A stretch of 18,462 bases of DNA from Thermoleophilia bacterium (GTDB lineage: Bacteria; Actinomycetota; Thermoleophilia; Gaiellales; Gaiellaceae), in the NCBI GenBank assembly GCA_014534415.1, contig JACVRM010000030.1, positions 1 to 18,462 on the forward strand, given 5' to 3'. Of the stretch, positions 14,422 through 18,462 are shown one piece after another. The number at the start of each line of letters is the position of its first letter. Positions within the stretch are counted from its first letter, which is position 1. Below the pieces are notes generated by a model. It was not told the origin of the DNA. It did no database searches and worked only from the letters and a program-made list of their open reading frames with translations. A program made the position numbers and the translations under genes.

Positions 14422-15906
14422 CTAGTCGAGTGGCAGCGAGGCCGCCGCGTCGCGCGCCACGTCGACGACCGGCTCCACGGCGAAGAACGAGCCGACGGTG
14501 ACGACGACCGCCGCGAGCACGGTCGCGCCGAGCAGCCACTCGCGCGGCGGCGACCCGCCTGCGGCGGCGAACTGGAGCTCGGCCGACGGGCGCATGTACA
14601 TCGCCCGGATCACGCCGAGGTAGTAGTAGAGGCTGATCACGGTCGCCGCCACGCCTGCGAGCATCAGCCACCACCAACCCGCCTCGTAGGCCGCGGCGAA
14701 CGCGTAGAGCTTGCCGAAGAAGCCACCGGTCAGCGGCAGGCCGGCGAAGCCGATCATGAACACGAACATCGACAGCCCGAGCAGGGGCTGCTCCCAGCCG
14801 AACCCGGCCAGGTCCTCGAGCGCGACAGGGCGTCCGAGCTCCCGCTCGCGCGCGGCCACGACGGCGAAGGCGCCGATCGACATGGCGGCGTACGGGATCA
14901 GGTAGTACAGCAGGGCCCGCCCACCGAGCTCGTTGTTCGCCGCGATCGCGATGAGCATGAAGCCGGCGTGCGAGACGGACGAGTACGCGAGCAGCCGCTT
15001 CACGTCGCGCTGCACGAGCGCCGCCAGGTTGCCGACCGCGAGCGAGAAGCAGGCGATCACGGCGACCGCCACCGTCCAGAGCTCGTCGAGCTCGGGGAAC
15101 GCGGTCGTCAGCACACGGAGCGTGACGACGAGCGCCGCCACCTTCGTGGCCGCCGACATGAACGCGGTCACGGGTGTCGGCGCGCCCTGGTAGACGTCGG
15201 GCGTCCACATGTGGAACGGCGCCGCAGACGCCTTGAACCCGAGCCCGGCGAGCATCAGCGCGAGCCCGAAGACCAGCAGCGAGTCGTCCGTCAGTCCCTG
15301 CTCGCCCGTCGCCGCCGCGATCCGCTCGAAGCCGAGCTCGCCGGTGGCGCCGTAGACGAGCGCCGAGCCGAACAGCAGCACCGCCGAGCCGAAGCCGCCG
15401 ACGATCAGGTACTTCAGTCCCGCCTCGAGGGACTCCTCGCGGTCGAGGTCGATCGCGCAGAGCACGTACAGCGCGATCGAGAACCACTCGAGCCCGAGGA
15501 AGAGCGTCATGAGGTTGTTCGCCGAGACGAAGAACGCCATGCCGGCCGCTGCGGTTGCGATCAGCGCGTAGTACTCGCCGACGCGGGCGTCGCTCATGCG
15601 GCGCGAGTAGCCGGTGCCTACGGCGAGCAGGCCGCAGCCGGCGAGGATGAGCTTCGCGAGCGCCGCCAGCTGGTCGCGGCGCGCCGCGTCCGCGACGATC
15701 GCGCGCGGCTCGTCGCTCTCCGCGAAGAGGAACGCGGCAGCCACGCCCGCGCCGAGGAACCCGAGCGCGCAGACAGTCGCGCCGAACGGCCGCCGCCACG
15801 AGCCCGGCGACATGACCGCTCCGAGCAGGCAGACCGCGCCCGCTCCGAGCATGATCAACTCGGGCGAGAGCGCGAGCCAGTCGACCGTGGGCTTGTCGAA
15901 GCTCAC
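14422..15906 (-). CDS. nuoN: NADH-quinone oxidoreductase subunit N
   Basis: The protein has 494 residues and about 14 hydrophobic segments. It is the antiporter-like subunit at the proximal part of the complex I membrane arm, which contributes to proton pumping. Key residues of the proton path are present: Glu140 in GLEWFSIALYVL, Lys225 in GLGFKASAAPFHMW, followed by PDVYQGAPTPV (236-246), and Lys255 in AATKVAAL. RDVKRLLAYSSVSHAGFML and GLPLTGGFFGKLYAF are the standard later motifs. The GTG start at 15906 overlaps the nuoM stop (GTGA), with GGAG 7 nt upstream. It is the last nuo gene visible, as is usual at the end of nuo operons, but the transcript may continue into the UPF0173 gene. Confidence 0.95.
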   Translation of the reverse strand: MSFDKPTVDWLALSPELIMLGAGAVCLLGAVMSPGSWRRPFGATVCALGFLGAGVAAAFLFAESDEPRAIVADAARRDQLAALAKLILAGCGLLAVGTGYSRRMSDARVGEYYALIATAAAGMAFFVSANNLMTLFLGLEWFSIALYVLCAIDLDREESLEAGLKYLIVGGFGSAVLLFGSALVYGATGELGFERIAAATGEQGLTDDSLLVFGLALMLAGLGFKASAAPFHMWTPDVYQGAPTPVTAFMSAATKVAALVVTLRVLTTAFPELDELWTVAVAVIACFSLAVGNLAALVQRDVKRLLAYSSVSHAGFMLIAIAANNELGGRALLYYLIPYAAMSIGAFAVVAARERELGRPVALEDLAGFGWEQPLLGLSMFVFMIGFAGLPLTGGFFGKLYAFAAAYEAGWWWLMLAGVAATVISLYYYLGVIRAMYMRPSAELQFAAAGGSPPREWLLGATVLAAVVVTVGSFFAVEPVVDVARDAAASLPLD

Positions 15907-17456
15907 GGGTCGACTCCGGTGACCCGGACGACGTACCGGGGCGTCGGACCGGCAGCGAGGGCCGGCGAACCTTGTAACAGTCTGTTACTTGCGGCGTTCG
16001 GTGCGGCTTCGAAGCGCGACTCGACGGCGTCGGCCGGCCGGTCGCCGGCGAACGCGTGCTCGGTGACCGCCGCCGGCCAGGCGGACAGCGCGAGCAGGCA
16101 CGCCACGAGGGGGACGACGATGCCGAGCTCGGCCGGGCGCAGGTCGAGTGCTTCCTCCGCGACGGCGCGCCCGGGCCGCTCGTGCAGCACGGCGGAGATC
16201 AGCCGCAGCGTGTACATCGCCGCGAGCACGACCGCGCTCACGCCGACGGCGGCCCATCCCCAGCCGACGTCGAAAGCGCCGAGCAGGATGAGGAACTCCG
16301 CCGCGAAGGTCGTCGCGCCCGGCACCGCGAGCGCGATGATCCCGGTCGTCATGAGCACCGTGGCCAGCGCCGGCCGCCCGCGCGCGAAGCCGCCGAGCGC
16401 GGCGAAGTCACCGGTCGCGGCGCGCCGCTCGATCGTCCCCGCGAGCAGGAACAGCGCGCCCGACAGCAGCCCGTGGTTGACCATCTGCAAGACGGCGCCG
16501 TCGAAGCCGGCGTCGTTCAGCGCGAAGAGGCCGAGCGTGACCAACCCCATCTGCGCCATCGACGAGTAGGCGATCACGCCGCGCAGGTCGGGTGCCCGGA
16601 ACGCCACCAGCGAGCCGTAGACCAGCCCGACCGCGGCGAGCGCCAGCAGCAGCACCTGGAAATCCTTCGCAGGCCCGGGGAACTCCGCGATCGCGATGCG
16701 CAGGAAGCCGTAGCCCGCCGCCTTCGAGACCACTCCGGAGAGTACCGCGGCGATCTCCGGAGGCGACTCGCGGTACGCGTCCGGGAGCCAGCCGTGCAGC
16801 GGGAAGAGCGGCGCCTTCACTGCGAACGCCGCGACGAAGCCGAGGAAGATCCACTCGTTGTCGCTCGCCCGCATCTCCGTGAGCGAGAACGTGTCCTGCT
16901 GGAGCCCGAGCGCGATGATCGCGACCAGCATCAGCAGCGACCCGGCGACGGTGTAGATCACGAACTTGAGCGTCGCGCCGAGTCGACCCGGCCCGCCCCA
17001 TACGCCGATCAGCACGTAGAGCGGGATCAGCATGACCTCGAAGAACACGTAGAAGAGCAGCAGGTCCTGGGCGGTGAAGACGCCGACGATCGCGCCGGTC
17101 AGGAAGAGCGTCAGCCCGAAGTAGCTGCGGGCACGGTCGCGGCCGGCCCAGAAGGCGTACGCGATCGCCGCCGCTCCCACGACCACCGCCATCCCCACGA
17201 GCCACAGCGAGAAGCCGAAGAAGCCGACCTCGTAGGCGATGTTCAGATCCTCCGACCACGTCGCCTCGTGCCCGAGCTGTAGGCCGGCCTCGCCGAACTC
17301 GAAGCGCTGAAGCGCCAGCACCCAGAAGCCGACCTCAACGAGCGCGACGAGCAGCGCCAGCGAGCCGGCGGTGCGCTCCGCCAGCGGCAGCAGCCAGATC
17401 GCGAGCGCGCCCGCCACCGGCAGAAAGATCAAGATCGTGGTCAGCCAGTCGTTCAT
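15903..17456 (-). CDS. nuoM: NADH-quinone oxidoreductase subunit M
   Basis: The protein has 517 residues. It is the antiporter-like subunit in the middle of the complex I membrane arm. The proton-channel residues are in place: Glu140 in YVFFEVMLIPLYVLIGVWGG, Lys214 in AVKAPLFPLHGWLPDAY and Lys245 in VVSKAAGYG; IAYSSMAQMG (295-304) and LQMVNHGLLSGALFLLAG (323-340) are also typical. ATG 17456 starts MNDWLTTILIFLPVAG, the expected family beginning, and overlaps the nuoL stop (ATGA). The hydrophobic core ends near residue 464. A soluble tail of about 50 residues follows, and residues 490-495 (S N R L L Q) are encoded by unusually AT-rich codons, including AGA and TTA, that form a perfect palindrome. 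Codons elsewhere in the gene are GC-rich. Confidence 0.95.
   Translation of the reverse strand: MNDWLTTILIFLPVAGALAIWLLPLAERTAGSLALLVALVEVGFWVLALQRFEFGEAGLQLGHEATWSEDLNIAYEVGFFGFSLWLVGMAVVVGAAAIAYAFWAGRDRARSYFGLTLFLTGAIVGVFTAQDLLLFYVFFEVMLIPLYVLIGVWGGPGRLGATLKFVIYTVAGSLLMLVAIIALGLQQDTFSLTEMRASDNEWIFLGFVAAFAVKAPLFPLHGWLPDAYRESPPEIAAVLSGVVSKAAGYGFLRIAIAEFPGPAKDFQVLLLALAAVGLVYGSLVAFRAPDLRGVIAYSSMAQMGLVTLGLFALNDAGFDGAVLQMVNHGLLSGALFLLAGTIERRAATGDFAALGGFARGRPALATVLMTTGIIALAVPGATTFAAEFLILLGAFDVGWGWAAVGVSAVVLAAMYTLRLISAVLHERPGRAVAEEALDLRPAELGIVVPLVACLLALSAWPAAVTEHAFAGDRPADAVESRFEAAPNAASNRLLQGSPALAAGPTPRYVVRVTGVDP
15974..15988. repeat. Perfect AT-rich 7-1-7 palindrome inside nuoM
   Basis: GTAACAG-T-CTGTTAC at 15974-15988 is a perfect inverted repeat with a single central base. 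It is only about 40% GC, in a region otherwise far more GC-rich. It looks like a dimeric repressor operator (TetR/GntR style) rather than a terminator, since the loop is one base and no T-tract follows. It lies about 70 bp upstream of the nuoN start, within the extra C-terminal tail of NuoM. Confidence 0.6.
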
Positions 17457-18462
17457 CGCGCCGCCACGAACACGAGGGCGAGCACGGCGACTCCGCCGGC
17501 GAGCGCGAGCGCGTAGGTGCGCACGAGCCCGGTTTGAGCCTCGCCGACGCGGGCCCCGGCGCCGCGCGTCACGAGCCCGAGCCCGCGCAGCGAGCCGGCG
17601 ACGAGCGGAGCCTCGACGAACCGCAGCCAGGCGCGCGACGTCGCCGCGGCCGGCCGGTAGAAGACGAGGTCGTACGCCTCGTCCGCGTAGAACTTGCGCT
17701 CGAGCAGACGCCTGAAGGCGTCCGCTCGAGGCACCGCGCGCTTTCGCGCGCCGTAGAGCTGCCACGCCAGGGCGATGCCGACGAGGCCGGCGGCCACCGC
17801 GATGCCGCTCGTGAAGAGGTCCTGCCGGACGGACGGCTCGAGGAGCGGCTCGGCGGACGGCTGCAGGAAGTCGGCGAGCGGGTGCCAGACGCCCGCGATC
17901 TGGATCCAGCCCCCCACGACGGCGAGGAACGCGAGCGCAGCGACCGTCGACGTCATCCAGAACGGTCCCTCGCCGTGCCCCTCGTGGAAGTGCTCGCGCA
18001 CGTACGGCGACGGCTCGCCGCTGAACACGACGAAGATCATCCGGAACGTGTAGAGGCCGGTCAGCAGCGCGCCGGCGATGCCGGCGGCGAAGAGCGTGTA
18101 CCCCCACGCGCTCTCGGCGGCGAGCGTCGACGCGAGCACGGAGTCCTTGGAGAAGAACCCGGAGAGCGGCGGCATGCCGGCGAGCGCCAGCCCCCCGACG
18201 AGCAGCGCGATGTACGTACGCGGCAGGTAGAGGCGCAGCCCGCCCATCTTGCGCATGTCCTGCTGGCCGACGAGCGCGTGGATGACGATGCCGGCCGCGA
18301 GGAACAGCAGCGCCTTGAAGAAGGCGTGCGTCATCAGGTGGAACATCCCGTTCGCGTACGCCCCGATCCCGGCGCCCACGAACATGTAGCCGATCTGCGA
18401 CATCGTCGAGTACGCGATTACGCGCTTGATGTCCGTCTGGACGAGCGCGATCAGCCCGGCCG
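17453..18462 (-). CDS. nuoL: NADH-quinone oxidoreductase subunit L (partial, C-terminal part)
   Basis: The gene enters from the right edge, and about 335 C-terminal residues are visible. The first readable residues, AGLIALVQTDIKRVIAYST then MSQIGYMFVGAGIGAY, show that the frame continues past 18403 to the window end. LMTHAFFKALLFLAAGIVIH carries the conserved His and Lys of the channel, followed by MRKMGGLRLYLP and GMPPLSGFFSKDSVLA. Later come the DAFRRLLERKFYADEAYDLVFY segment and a last membrane helix ending VFVAAR, which fit the long lateral helix and its terminal anchor typical of NuoL. It is the distal antiporter-like subunit of complex I. Its TGA overlaps the nuoM ATG. Confidence 0.96.
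   Translation of the reverse strand, partial: AGLIALVQTDIKRVIAYSTMSQIGYMFVGAGIGAYANGMFHLMTHAFFKALLFLAAGIVIHALVGQQDMRKMGGLRLYLPRTYIALLVGGLALAGMPPLSGFFSKDSVLASTLAAESAWGYTLFAAGIAGALLTGLYTFRMIFVVFSGEPSPYVREHFHEGHGEGPFWMTSTVAALAFLAVVGGWIQIAGVWHPLADFLQPSAEPLLEPSVRQDLFTSGIAVAAGLVGIALAWQLYGARKRAVPRADAFRRLLERKFYADEAYDLVFYRPAAATSRAWLRFVEAPLVAGSLRGLGLVTRGAGARVGEAQTGLVRTYALALAGGVAVLALVFVAAR

Noticed and set aside
13462..16569. A 1035-codon plus-strand open frame opposite UPF0173, nuoN and nuoM
   Set aside because: It is extremely Arg/Glu/His-rich and crosses three well-identified genes on the other strand. It is a GC-driven shadow.
15903..18107. Longer nuoM frame reaching back to 18107
   Set aside because: The added part is an out-of-frame reading of nuoL with Arg/Ala-rich sequence. 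The ATG at 17456 gives the family's N-terminus and overlaps the nuoL stop.

Overview
This is an 18.5 kb piece of a very GC-rich bacterial chromosome. The GC bias, the frequent GTG starts, the apparent leaderless promoters (TANNNT followed by 7 nt and then the start codon), Mrp, DUF1028 and UPF0173 all point to Actinomycetota. A deep lineage such as Thermoleophilia is my best guess, but no marker in the window settles it. I see no RNA gene, insertion sequence, CRISPR array or prophage gene, and no gene-free stretch longer than about 180 bp. The gene content is mostly ordinary housekeeping. The more interesting signals are in gene architecture and in a few divergent or unassigned proteins.

Layout. 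(1) Positions 1-182, minus: the first 60 codons of an OB-fold protein resembling the N-terminus of YhaM-type 3'-5' exoribonucleases. (2) 287-2978, plus: a tight three-gene operon of a DUF1015 protein, an inositol-monophosphatase-family phosphatase and a DUF72 TIM-barrel protein, ending in a 10-bp GC hairpin that overlaps the last stop codon. (3) 3015-8543, minus: a secreted subtilase of 1842 residues with two tandem propeptide-like repeats and a long string of adhesive or binding domains, behind a good -35/-10 promoter. (4) 8723-11306, plus: Mrp (DUF59 plus P-loop ATPase), a compact divergent Ldh2-family oxidoreductase and a NodB-type polysaccharide deacetylase. (5) 11303-18462, minus: an eight-gene array read right to left as nuoL (partial), nuoM, nuoN, a UPF0173 metallo-beta-lactamase-fold hydrolase, an unrecognised 92-residue protein, DUF1028, and two tandem paralogous cupin-TPR proteins.

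How the genes work together. NuoL, NuoM and NuoN are the antiporter-like, proton-pumping membrane subunits of respiratory complex I, and the window shows the 3' end of that operon. UPF0173 starts 33 nt after nuoN with the strongest Shine-Dalgarno sequence in the window. The five genes from UPF0173 onward are then locked together by 4-nt start/stop overlaps, so the accessory genes may be co-transcribed with complex I. Nine of the gene junctions in the window are GTGA or ATGA overlaps, most without a convincing SD, which suggests widespread termination-reinitiation coupling. The plus-strand deacetylase and the last minus-strand cupin gene converge on one CTAG that supplies both stop codons.

Items most worth a second look: a perfect AT-rich 7-1-7 palindrome inside the 3' end of nuoM, the tandem cupin-TPR pair with the 92-residue protein in a coupled operon, the doubled subtilase propeptide, a compact Ldh2 variant lacking family motifs, an Mrp without its CXXC pair, and a shared leaderless promoter architecture. 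I did not find clear evidence of a wholly new defence or mobile system.
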